A stretch of 14,732 nt of DNA from Anaerolineae bacterium (GTDB lineage: Bacteria > Chloroflexota > Anaerolineae > Aggregatilineales > UBA3940): the NCBI GenBank assembly GCA_020852775.1, contig JADZAD010000100.1, positions 1 through 14,732 of the forward strand, read 5' to 3'. Made by a program: the position numbers and the translations under genes. The notes under the pieces were generated by a model. It was not told the origin of the DNA. It saw only the letters and a list, made by a program, of their open reading frames with translations, and made no database searches. Numbering within the stretch: position 1 is the first letter of the stretch; every line of letters starts with the position of its first letter. This document shows positions 7,488-14,732 of this stretch, piece after piece.

Positions 7488-9111
7488 CCCGGCGGAATGG
7501 CGCTGGCTGGCCATATGCGGCGGGCTGGTGCTGCTGGCGTTCAGTGTACCGTATCTCGTGGGGCTAATCGCCTCACGCCCGGAGATGACCTTCGGCGGCT
7601 TCGTGTTTGCGCTGGAAGACATCCACTCGTATATCGCCAAGATGCGCTATGGCGCGTCCGGCGCGTGGGGCCTGACGCTGGTCTACACAACCGAGCCCCA
7701 GCAGCAGGCTCCGCTGGTGTTTGCCTATCTGATGCTGCTCGGCAGGCTTGCCGGCCTGTTGGGTGGCGCTGGCGCCCGTTCGGAGACGCTGTTCTTTGTG
7801 CTGACTTACCATGCGGCCCGGCTGCTGTGTGGTGGGCTATATCTGACCGTGCTCTACCGGTTCGTCGCGGAGTACCTGGACGGGGCGGGTCAGCGGAGGC
7901 TGGCATGGGGCCTTATCGCCGTGTGTGGGGGCCTCGGGTATGTATTGATGGGCACGTCAGAGGCGTTTCTGGACATGCCTGTCGATTTCTACCTGCCTGA
8001 GGCTTTCTCGTTTCTGCAGGTGTTTGCCCTGCCGCATCTGGCGCTGGCCCGTGCACTGATGCTGGGTGGCTGGCTGCTGCTCTTCGGCGCTTTGCGCGGA
8101 AGGCAGGCCCGGATGGTGCTGGCTGCCTCTGCCTGCTGGGCGGGGATGACAGCGATCGTGCCCTTCTTCGGGGCGCTGCTGGGCGTGCTGATCGCCGCAT
8201 GGCTTCTGGCACAGGCTCTCCATGCTTGCTGCCTACCTTGGGCGGCATTCAGGATCTCTGCTATCGCTTCGCTGCCGACGGTAGTGCTGCTGCTGATCAA
8301 CTGGTGGGTCTTCACCTCACAGCCGGTCTTTCGCACATGGGCGGCGCAGAATCTACTCCCATCCCCGGCCCCGCTGAACTATGTCCTGGCCTATGGCCTG
8401 TTGATCCCACTGGCCGCCGCCGGGGCATGGAACCTGTGCAGGAACAGCCGTGATGAGCGTAACCTGCTGCTGTTCGTCTGGCCTCTCGTGGCGGCCACCC
8501 TGATCTACCTGCCGCTGGTGGGGGTACAGCGGCGGCTGGTAGAAGGCGTGAACGTACCACTGGGTATCCTGGCTGTACATGGCCTGTGGCGGCTCGCGGA
8601 ACTGCACTGGCCCGGCCTGCTGCGCCGCGGGATCAGTGCGGCCCTGATCGCGCTTCTGCTGCCTGCCCCGTTAATCCTGCTGACGGGGGCGACTATGACT
8701 GCCGCTGCGCCAGCTCTTCCTGTATATCACCCCGCGGACGAACGCGCAGCGTTTCGCTACCTTCGTGAGAACGCGCTGCTCTACAGCCACGTGCTTGCGA
8801 CGTTTGACAGCGGCAACATCCTGCCCGCACAGGCCCCTGTCCGGGTCTATGCCGGGCATGGGCCTGAGACGGTGAACGCCGTCGTGAAGGCGGCGGCCGC
8901 GGAGAGCTTTTTCGGGCTGCCGGGCAGCAACCCTATGAGTGTGGCCGAGCGCCGCGCCTTGCTCAGGGAGGCAGCCATCCGTTATGTATGGGTCGGCCCG
9001 GATGAGCGGGACGACACCTGCACGGGCGGCCTGTGTTTCGACCCGGCCGCACTCGGCCTTGCTGAGGCCTTCAGCGCGGGTGAGTACACGATATACGAGG
9101 CCGGGCAGTGA
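7474..9111 (+). CDS. polytopic membrane protein A2, probable GT-C glycosyltransferase
   Basis: Membrane protein of 545 residues, paralogous along its whole length to the gene at 3637-5235. Conserved points include EWRW (8-11), the first outer loop DIHSYIAK (Asp49 to Lys56), GASG (60-63), YTTEP (71-75), QRRLAWG and YLPEAF. A WAAQN block and a YLPLVGVQRR block follow later. The C-terminal part is an extracytoplasmic domain of about 120 residues with two cysteines in CTGGLC. The catalytic type (GT-C, lipid-linked donor) is inferred from topology and the conserved outer-loop Asp; the sugar and acceptor cannot be read from sequence. The start is the ATG at 7474, with a strong AGGAGGAAG just upstream, the best ribosome binding site in the cluster, so this gene may be translated more strongly than its neighbours. 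It overlaps the end of B1 by 14 bases and the start of B2 by four (GTGA). Confidence 0.75.
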   Translation: MHRVNPAEWRWLAICGGLVLLAFSVPYLVGLIASRPEMTFGGFVFALEDIHSYIAKMRYGASGAWGLTLVYTTEPQQQAPLVFAYLMLLGRLAGLLGGAGARSETLFFVLTYHAARLLCGGLYLTVLYRFVAEYLDGAGQRRLAWGLIAVCGGLGYVLMGTSEAFLDMPVDFYLPEAFSFLQVFALPHLALARALMLGGWLLLFGALRGRQARMVLAASACWAGMTAIVPFFGALLGVLIAAWLLAQALHACCLPWAAFRISAIASLPTVVLLLINWWVFTSQPVFRTWAAQNLLPSPAPLNYVLAYGLLIPLAAAGAWNLCRNSRDERNLLLFVWPLVAATLIYLPLVGVQRRLVEGVNVPLGILAVHGLWRLAELHWPGLLRRGISAALIALLLPAPLILLTGATMTAAAPALPVYHPADERAAFRYLRENALLYSHVLATFDSGNILPAQAPVRVYAGHGPETVNAVVKAAAAESFFGLPGSNPMSVAERRALLREAAIRYVWVGPDERDDTCTGGLCFDPAALGLAEAFSAGEYTIYEAGQ

Positions 9112-11354
9112 ACGAGAATACGATACGCGATCGGCTGCTATGGCTTCCATGGCTGGTTCTGCTGGCCGGGATCGCTGTACTCTTCCACCGGCTGGCTCTT
9201 GGAGAGGTAATCTACTGGGGCACCCCGGCCCTGCAGTTCTACCCGTGGCGTGCCATGGCTGTCGCGCAGATGCGTTCCGGTGAACTTCCATTGTGGAACC
9301 CGCTGGCCGGGAGCGGTGCACCGCTGCTGGCGAATTACCAGACTGCACCATTCTACCCGCTGAACTGGCTGTCTTTCGTCCTGCCGGTAGATATCGCAAT
9401 GGGTGTGGCGGGCGTGCTGCACCTTCTGCTGGCCGGCGCCGGGATGATCGCTTACCTGCGGCGGATCGGAATCGGGGTGCGGGGGCAGGGGGTGGGCGCG
9501 CTGGGCTTCGCCTTGGGTGCGTATCTGGTCAGCCGGTTTGGTTTCCTCAGCATTACCAGCACCGTGCCCTGGCTTCCATGGCTGCTCTGGGCGGCAGAAT
9601 ATCTCACGGAGAGCGGACGAGGGCGCTCACGGTCGGTGACCGTACTGGCGCTACTTTCCTCCCTGATGCTGCTGGCCGGTCATGCCCAGACGGCGTCCTA
9701 CAGCCTGTTTATGCTGGGCATATATGTTGTGGCCAGGGGATGGAATCAGAAGGAGCCTCTGCGTGAGCGGGCGCTGCTGCCCCTTCTGGCGGCTGGCGCG
9801 TTGATTATTGCGTTGATGATCGCGGCGATACAGCTTGTGCCTACGGCTGAACTTACCCTGCTGTCACAGCGCGCGGATGGCGTGCGTGCCGAGGATGCGC
9901 TGGCATATTCGTTCTGGCCCTGGCGGTTCCTCACACTGCTCACCCCGAACTTGTTCGGTAGCCCGGCATCCGGCGACTATCGGGGATATGGCGCGTACTG
10001 GGAAGACGCCACTTATGCCGGGCTGCTGACGCTGGTTATGGCCGGGCACAGTCTGCTCCGCTGGTGGCGTGAACGCCGCGGTACGGAGGCGCCGCTGGCG
10101 GTACGGCTCGTGCCGTTCTTCTGGGGAACAGCGGCGCTTGGATTCTTCATGGCACTGGGGGGGAACAACCCTGTCTTCGTCTGGATGTTTGAACATGTGC
10201 CCGGCATAGACCTGTTCCGCGCCCCGGCACGCTGGACGTTGCTGCCAGCCTTCGCCCTGCCGGTTCTGGCGGCGATCGGCGCAGACCAGTGGCATACGAG
10301 TGCGCGCCGCCTGTACTGGACACGCCTGTTGACCGCAGGCGGGGTGGCGATCGCTGTCATTGCGTGGGCAGGGCCGACGATCCTCGGTGAGGCTGTCGCG
10401 CCGGCTTTTGCCGGAGGTGTGGCCCGTTTTGGTACGATGGTGACACTGACAGGGGCACTCTCACTGCTGAAAGTGCAGGCCGAGCGGCGCGAACGGTTCC
10501 GCTCGTGGTGGGAGGTGCTGGCGCTGGGGCTGCTAGTGTTCGACCTGGTAACGGCGCATGCCGGGCTTAACCCGACCGTGCCTGCCGCGTTCTACCGCCC
10601 ACGAACGATGAGCGAAATCAGGCCATACCTCAGCGAAGGCCGCCGCTTCGCTATCCTGCCGGGTGACGAGTATGACTTCAAGTTCGAGACAATACTTGAC
10701 CTGACGGACTTCCGTACAGGAGATGCCACGGCACAGGCGAAACTGCGTGCTTCCCTTCTGCCCAATCTGACGCAGATAGATGGTATCCGCAGCGCGAGTA
10801 TCGATGATCCGCTGCAAATCAGGTATTACGCTGAACTGCTCGCGGAACTCGAACGCCTGCCGGTGGGTGACCGGATCGATGGGCTGGAACGGATGGGGGT
10901 TAGCATGCTGCTGGCTCCGGCGGGCTATCCCGGGCTGGACACGATCGGGGAGGTGAACGGGTATCAGTTGTATGCGCTTCCCGGTTCGTGGCCGCGCGCG
11001 AGTGCTGTCACCTGCACCGGCAAGCCGGATGGATTGGCGTGTGAGCCTCTGCCGAGCGGAGAGGCGCACATTACGGAGGATGGTGCGCTGCGTGTAGACA
11101 TAGAGGTCTCGCTCCCCCAGGACGGAGCGCTACTGCTTCTTGATACGGACTATCCTGGCTGGCAGGCGGCGGTCGATGGCAGGCCAGCCCCCATCCGGCG
11201 CGCCAACCACGCCTTTCGTGTCGTAGATGTGCCTGCGGGAACACATGAGGTAACGTTCTTCTACCGGCCCGCCAGCTTTGTTACAGGGGCGGTGGTCAGT
11301 GTGATGGGCCTTCTGCTGGCTGTGGCAACAGCGGCCTGGCCGCGCCGCCGGTGA
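9108..11354 (+). CDS. YfhO-family membrane glycosyltransferase-like protein B2
   Basis: Membrane protein of 748 residues, paralogous to the gene at 5247-7487 and the second YfhO-type protein of the cluster. The first outer loop has WGTPALQFYPWR (37-48), then ELPLWNPLAGSGAPLLANYQ (59-78) and FYPLNW. The C-terminal outer domain ends with PGWQAAVDGRP (683-693), EVTFFYRP and a final membrane helix followed by PRRR. This is close to the common YfhO pattern. Where B1 has Asp49 in the first outer loop, simple alignment puts Thr39 here, so its catalytic role may differ or rest on another residue. Translation starts at GTG 9108, which overlaps the TGA of A2 in GTGA, with GAGG seven bases upstream; tight coupling with A2 is expected. 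A spacer of 104 bases separates it from the next gene. Confidence 0.85.
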   Translation: MNENTIRDRLLWLPWLVLLAGIAVLFHRLALGEVIYWGTPALQFYPWRAMAVAQMRSGELPLWNPLAGSGAPLLANYQTAPFYPLNWLSFVLPVDIAMGVAGVLHLLLAGAGMIAYLRRIGIGVRGQGVGALGFALGAYLVSRFGFLSITSTVPWLPWLLWAAEYLTESGRGRSRSVTVLALLSSLMLLAGHAQTASYSLFMLGIYVVARGWNQKEPLRERALLPLLAAGALIIALMIAAIQLVPTAELTLLSQRADGVRAEDALAYSFWPWRFLTLLTPNLFGSPASGDYRGYGAYWEDATYAGLLTLVMAGHSLLRWWRERRGTEAPLAVRLVPFFWGTAALGFFMALGGNNPVFVWMFEHVPGIDLFRAPARWTLLPAFALPVLAAIGADQWHTSARRLYWTRLLTAGGVAIAVIAWAGPTILGEAVAPAFAGGVARFGTMVTLTGALSLLKVQAERRERFRSWWEVLALGLLVFDLVTAHAGLNPTVPAAFYRPRTMSEIRPYLSEGRRFAILPGDEYDFKFETILDLTDFRTGDATAQAKLRASLLPNLTQIDGIRSASIDDPLQIRYYAELLAELERLPVGDRIDGLERMGVSMLLAPAGYPGLDTIGEVNGYQLYALPGSWPRASAVTCTGKPDGLACEPLPSGEAHITEDGALRVDIEVSLPQDGALLLLDTDYPGWQAAVDGRPAPIRRANHAFRVVDVPAGTHEVTFFYRPASFVTGAVVSVMGLLLAVATAAWPRRR

Positions 11355-11383
11355 TAACACCCCCATACCAACCTGATATGAGG

Positions 11384-11389
11384 TATACT
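11384..11389 (+). promoter_or_regulatory. possible internal -10 element before the GT2 gene
   Basis: The 104-base gap after B2 is the longest inside the rightward cluster and holds TATACT about 70 bases before the ATG at 11459. No clear -35 box is present 16-18 bases upstream. The element may give the GT2 and methyltransferase genes their own transcript, or may be chance. Confidence 0.25.
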
Positions 11390-11458
11390 TGCCTCGCTGT
11401 GCCGCTGGTAATGTGTCCGTTTGATGCCTGTCGCCTGGAGTGCAGGAAAATAGCCCAC

Positions 11459-12184
11459 ATGGTTGATACGCTGGTTGTCGTCCCTACTTATAACGAGCGT
11501 GAGAACATCGAGCACCTGGTGCCCATGCTGCTCGGCCTGCCGCTCTCAGTCGGAGTCGTTGTTGTAGACGACAACTCGCCCGATGGCACCGGTGAGTACG
11601 CGGACGGGCTCGCACAGGCTGATCCGGAACGTGTCCACGTGATTCATCGTGCCGGTAAGCTGGGGCTTGGCACAGCGTATCTGGCCGGCTTTGCTTATGC
11701 GCTGGCACAACCCGGTGTGGCGCATATCATGTCGATGGATGCGGATTTCTCTCACCACCCCCGGTTCATCCCGGCAATGGTGGAGAAGAGCATGTCTGGC
11801 TATGACCTTGTTATCGGATCGCGGTATGTCCCCGGCGGAACAACACCGGATTCGCCGTTCTCGCGGCGCCTCCTCAGCCGCGGGGCCAATGCGTTCGTAC
11901 AGATGACGCTGTCGCTGCCAGCGAAGGATGCGACTGCGGGCTTCCGTTGCTACCAGCGCCACGTCCTGGAGACGCTGCCTCTGAACTCGATCTTCAGCAG
12001 CGGATATTCCTTTCTGATCGAGATGCTGTTTCTGGTGCGGCAGTCTGGCTTCTCTGTCGGGGAAGTGCCGATCGAGTTCGTCGATCGCAAGATGGGGGCC
12101 TCCAAGATTTCACGTCAGGAGATCTACCGTGCATTGTACACGGTGCTGCGCCTGACGGCGCGCCGCTGGCTGCGCCGTCGTTAA
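11459..12184 (+). CDS. polyprenyl-phosphate mannosyl/glucosyl transferase (GT2, DPM1-like)
   Basis: Soluble or peripheral enzyme of 241 residues that should transfer a sugar, most likely mannose, from a nucleotide donor to polyprenyl phosphate at the cytoplasmic face. It begins with LVVVPTYNERENIE (5-18), then VVVVDDNSPDGTG (33-45). The metal-binding DXD is MDADFSHHP (93-101), and LVIGSRYVPGG and RRLLSRGAN follow, with DATAGFRCY near residue 160. The C-terminal FVDRKMGASKISRQEI (207-222) is the family signature. There is no C-terminal membrane or GtrA-like domain, so it is the short catalytic form; a basic tail RRWLRRR may hold it to the membrane. I chose ATG 11459 because the family fold starts there. 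Earlier in-frame ATGs at 11378 and 11411 would add residues that resemble nothing. The ribosome binding site (AGGA, 11 bases away) is weak. The methyltransferase gene follows after 14 bases. It is the likely donor maker for the membrane proteins upstream. Confidence 0.92.
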   Translation: MVDTLVVVPTYNERENIEHLVPMLLGLPLSVGVVVVDDNSPDGTGEYADGLAQADPERVHVIHRAGKLGLGTAYLAGFAYALAQPGVAHIMSMDADFSHHPRFIPAMVEKSMSGYDLVIGSRYVPGGTTPDSPFSRRLLSRGANAFVQMTLSLPAKDATAGFRCYQRHVLETLPLNSIFSSGYSFLIEMLFLVRQSGFSVGEVPIEFVDRKMGASKISRQEIYRALYTVLRLTARRWLRRR

Positions 12185-12198
12185 AGAAGGAACGCCCC

Positions 12199-13152
12199 TT
12201 GAGTGCTCCGACCCCCTCTGCGCGGCACAATGACATCATGGAACAGGTGCCGTGCAATCTGTGTGGCCATACGGAAACCACGCTGCGCTTTCCGGACACA
12301 CGGCAGGATAACCACCTGGAAGGGTCATGGTCCGCGTTCTGCTGCACACATCCCGGCTATGGCGTCCATCCACCGATCGTGCAGTGCGCGCACTGTGGAC
12401 TGGTCTACACCAACCCCCGCCCGCGCCGTGATGCCATTCTGCACAACTACGAGGAAGTCGTCGATCCCCTGTATCTCCAGGAACGACACGCTCGCGAACT
12501 GACCTTTCAACGCCATCTGCGCAAGTTTGAAGCCTTCACTGGCCCGGCTGCTGGCCGCCGGCTGCTGGACGTTGGCGCCTATATCGGTGTGTTCGTTGAA
12601 GAGGCGAACCGGACGGGCTGGCGGGCTACCGGGATTGAGCCTTCGACGTGGGCAGTGGAGTATGCGCGTGAGCGCGGGCTGGACGTCGTCCGCGGCGTTC
12701 TGGATGACGACCTGTTTGAACCGGCGAGTTTCGACGCGATCACCATGTGGGATGTCTTCGAGCACCTCGGCGACCCGATGAACGAGCTTCAGCGCATGTA
12801 TGACCTGCTCAGACCGGGGGGATGGATCGCGGTGCATACGATGGATATAGGCAGCCTGTTCGCCCGCATGATGGGCAGACGCTGGCCCTGGCTGATGGAA
12901 ATGCACATCTACTACTTCACCAGCCGCACCCTGGCCGAGATCATCCGGAAAGCGGGCTTCGAAGTCCGGACGGTTCGCCCCGAAGGGCGCTACCTGCGCC
13001 TGAAGTACCTGACGACACGGCTGCGTCCGTACAGCACGCTACTGGCGGGGATCGTCGATGACGGAGCGCGGCTGACCGGCCTTGACCGGCTGGCCATCCC
13101 GCTCAATATGGGCGATCTTGTGACGGCGTATGCGCGCAAGCCTGAAGCATAA
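12199..13152 (+). CDS. class I SAM-dependent methyltransferase with N-terminal zinc ribbon
   Basis: Protein of 317 residues. The N-terminal 70 residues carry CNLC (Cys19, Cys22) and CAHC (Cys63, Cys66), an arrangement common in sugar and small-molecule methyltransferases of this type. A Rossmann methyltransferase domain follows: LLDVGAYIG (122-130) as motif I, GIEPS (145-149) with the acidic residue that usually binds the ribose, WDVFEHL (184-190), LLRPGGWIAVHT (203-214) and HIYYFTSRTL (236-245). Motif I has AYIG in place of the more usual CGTG/CGxG. The substrate is unknown; position at the end of a glycosylation cluster suggests a sugar. I chose TTG 12199 because AAGGAA lies six bases upstream. 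The first ATG, at 12238, has no ribosome binding site but keeps the whole zinc ribbon, so it cannot be excluded. The gene converges on the next one with 16 bases between stops. Confidence 0.87.
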   Translation: MSAPTPSARHNDIMEQVPCNLCGHTETTLRFPDTRQDNHLEGSWSAFCCTHPGYGVHPPIVQCAHCGLVYTNPRPRRDAILHNYEEVVDPLYLQERHARELTFQRHLRKFEAFTGPAAGRRLLDVGAYIGVFVEEANRTGWRATGIEPSTWAVEYARERGLDVVRGVLDDDLFEPASFDAITMWDVFEHLGDPMNELQRMYDLLRPGGWIAVHTMDIGSLFARMMGRRWPWLMEMHIYYFTSRTLAEIIRKAGFEVRTVRPEGRYLRLKYLTTRLRPYSTLLAGIVDDGARLTGLDRLAIPLNMGDLVTAYARKPEA

Positions 13153-13168
13153 GGCCCCGGCTCAGACT

Positions 13169-14725
13169 TCAATCCCGCGCCCGTTCGTAGATCAGCATTC
13201 CATCGCTTCCGTAAATATCCGTCTCGATCCTTTCGCGCAGGCGGTAGAGCTGTGCAAAACGCGGGTCTCTGAGCAGGCCATTGCGCCCGTAGACCTCCAG
13301 AATCACGATGAAGTCCGGTTGCTCCGTGACGATCAGGTCGGGCGCAACGGCGTAAGGTGCTGTCTCGCCGAGGAAGGCCGGATTAACCGGGGAGTAGGCG
13401 ACGGACTGCGGTGACACCAGCCCAAGCGTATCCAGGATCCGCGCCCCTGATGTCCACCCCAGTGCGCCAATATCTCCGGCAGCAATTGTGGTATCTGCCG
13501 TCACCAGTGGCGCCAGTTCCTGGCCAGCCTGCGCATAGAGCAGTTCGAGCTTGAACCACGCCATCTCCGGTGCGGGGCGATCAGGGCCATGATCGGGGTG
13601 AAGCTCCCACGCATTCAGGTTCAGCCCCAGCCAGAGCAGCCCTGATAGCGCCACAGCGAACCAGGCCCAGCGCTCATTGAACAGGCGGGTGGTGATCCCC
13701 CACAGTCCGGCCACTATACACAGGAAGTAGAACGGCAGCGGCGGCGTGTTGTACCAGCGGAAGATCAGCGGATTGGCAATCGTGAACGCCAGCGCGTATA
13801 GCCACGGATACAGCACGAGGGGCAGGCTGCGCCGGTCACGGTGGAAGAGTGTCAACCCACCCAGTGCCGCAAGGATAGGATATACGAGGGCGCCTGCGAT
13901 GACGCCGGTTGGCCCGAAAGCCACATCCTCGAAGAAGGGCGCAGAGAAGTTCTGGAGCATCGCCACGAGGCCCTGTGTTGGTTCCAAATGGTAGGCGACC
14001 GACTTCGCAGCGATCGAGTGGGGCAGGGGGCTGCCGAAAAACAACGTGGCGCAGACCACCCAGGGGGTGACGATCAGCAGGTAGCTTCCGGCTTCCGCCA
14101 ACGGCAGGCGTGATAAGAATGGACGCCCGGCGGTAGCCCGCCAGCGCGTGACGATCATGCCGGGTGCCAGCAGCCCGGCCCAGATCAGGCTGTCCGGACG
14201 TGTCAGGGTCGCCAGGCCGGCGATGAGGGCTGCCAGGACGGGGCGGTCAACCAGCCAGGCGTAGAACGCACCGAGCATCAGCGCAATGGCAACGCTGGTC
14301 TCCATACCGCCAATGGCGAATGTGATACTCTGCGGGGAGAACGCCCACAGCAGTCCGCAGGCCAGCGCAAGCACCCGCTCTCCGGAGAGCCGGTAGGCGA
14401 TGAGGAAAAGCAGTGCGGCCCCCAGCCCATCGGCCAGGGTATTCAGGGTGACAGAGACCTCTGGAAGCGCGGCCTGCCCGGTGAGCCCCGCGCCGGGCCA
14501 ACCGACCGCAGCCAGCATCAGGGTGTAGAGGGGAGTGGTCGTACCGAGAACAGGCTCGCCGAGATTGTAAACGAATCCGAGCCCGCGCAGGATATTCCAC
14601 GCATAACGGTAGGTGATATACGCGTCGTCGATGATCCTCAGGCCAGGGATTGCGCGCAGGATGATTGCGGTACATGCAACCGCGGCTATCATAAGGATAT
14701 CGCCCCGCTTGAGGGGGGCGGGCAA
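13169..14725 (-). CDS. GT-C membrane glycosyltransferase, DDAYITYRY type, possibly cut at window edge
   Basis: Multipass membrane protein of at least 518 residues. The first outer loop reads IIDDAYITYRYA (31-42), then GFVYNLGEPVLGTTTPLY (50-67); GGMETS (139-144) and TLTRPDSL (173-180) follow. These are hallmarks of a large GT-C group whose DD motif in loop 1 binds metal or lipid donor, and which includes polyprenyl-linked arabinosyl or mannosyl transferases; I see a resemblance to mycobacterial AftB-like proteins but do not assign a substrate. The C-terminal outer domain of about 130 residues has the usual IGALGWTSGARILDTLGLVS (426-445, by count from the end) and PDFIVILE blocks. The TTG at 14725 is the outermost start seen, but the frame stays open to the window edge and no ribosome binding site can be judged, so the true start may lie outside. 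An ATG at 14692 is an alternative. It is transcribed towards the cluster and shares its apparent function, not its transcript. Confidence 0.8.
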   Translation of the reverse strand: MPAPLKRGDILMIAAVACTAIILRAIPGLRIIDDAYITYRYAWNILRGLGFVYNLGEPVLGTTTPLYTLMLAAVGWPGAGLTGQAALPEVSVTLNTLADGLGAALLFLIAYRLSGERVLALACGLLWAFSPQSITFAIGGMETSVAIALMLGAFYAWLVDRPVLAALIAGLATLTRPDSLIWAGLLAPGMIVTRWRATAGRPFLSRLPLAEAGSYLLIVTPWVVCATLFFGSPLPHSIAAKSVAYHLEPTQGLVAMLQNFSAPFFEDVAFGPTGVIAGALVYPILAALGGLTLFHRDRRSLPLVLYPWLYALAFTIANPLIFRWYNTPPLPFYFLCIVAGLWGITTRLFNERWAWFAVALSGLLWLGLNLNAWELHPDHGPDRPAPEMAWFKLELLYAQAGQELAPLVTADTTIAAGDIGALGWTSGARILDTLGLVSPQSVAYSPVNPAFLGETAPYAVAPDLIVTEQPDFIVILEVYGRNGLLRDPRFAQLYRLRERIETDIYGSDGMLIYERARD

Positions 14726-14732
14726 TGGCTTG

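Noticed and set aside
6735..7640. Long minus-strand open frame of about 300 codons across the B1/A2 junction
   Set aside because: The translation is Arg/Pro/His-rich, spans two real genes on the other strand that carry conserved motifs, and shows no domain.
8671..9399. Minus-strand open frame of about 240 codons across the A2/B2 junction
   Set aside because: Same reasons: antisense to conserved coding sequence, low-complexity composition and no ribosome binding site or family motif.
11351..11458. N-terminal extension of the GT2 enzyme from upstream in-frame starts
   Set aside because: The extra residues match no part of the family, which begins at LVVVPTYNE; the stretch is better read as an intergenic spacer.
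1..14732. CRISPR arrays, tRNA or rRNA genes, insertion sequences, attachment sites
   Set aside because: No regularly spaced repeats, no transposase or integrase motifs, and nearly all sequence is occupied by coding regions with short spacers, the longest non-coding gap being 114 bases.

Overview
The window is a GC-rich, densely coded bacterial chromosome segment with ten protein genes, no RNA genes and no sign of mobile DNA. The combination of a DUF167 protein, a C4 zinc-ribbon coiled-coil protein (COG1579 type), a HEAT-repeat NTPase and several very large multipass membrane proteins of the YfhO / GT-C type, with GTG and TTG starts, most resembles a Chloroflexota (Anaerolineae-like) genome. 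That assignment is an inference from gene style, not from a marker gene.

Layout. (1) Positions 85-417, + strand: a small DUF167/YggU protein. (2) Positions 447-3522, - strand: a two-gene unit transcribed leftwards, zinc-ribbon coiled-coil protein first and then a NACHT/STAND-like NTPase with C-terminal HEAT repeats. (3) Positions 3523-3636: a short divergent promoter region with a perfect TATAAT on the - strand. (4) Positions 3637-13152, + strand: a cell-surface glycosylation cluster. Its core is four consecutive membrane proteins in the order A1-B1-A2-B2. A1 and A2 are paralogues of about 540 residues and look like GT-C glycosyltransferases. B1 and B2 are paralogues of about 750 residues of the YfhO family. 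The cluster continues with a polyprenyl-phosphate mannose/glucose synthase (GT2, DPM1-like) and a zinc-ribbon SAM methyltransferase. (5) Positions 13169 to the window end, - strand: a further GT-C membrane glycosyltransferase of the DDAYITYRY type, converging on the cluster and perhaps cut by the window edge.

How the genes may work together (inference). The soluble GT2 enzyme would charge a polyprenyl phosphate with a sugar at the cytoplasmic face. A flippase not visible here would turn it over. The YfhO-like and GT-C-like membrane proteins would then transfer sugars to a surface glycan, lipid or protein, and the methyltransferase could cap or modify a sugar. The most unusual feature is the alternating A-B-A'-B' arrangement, which looks like an ancient tandem duplication of a two-gene membrane module kept as a unit. 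The second point of interest is the NTPase, whose Walker A lysine is an arginine and whose sensor-1 arginine appears to be absent.
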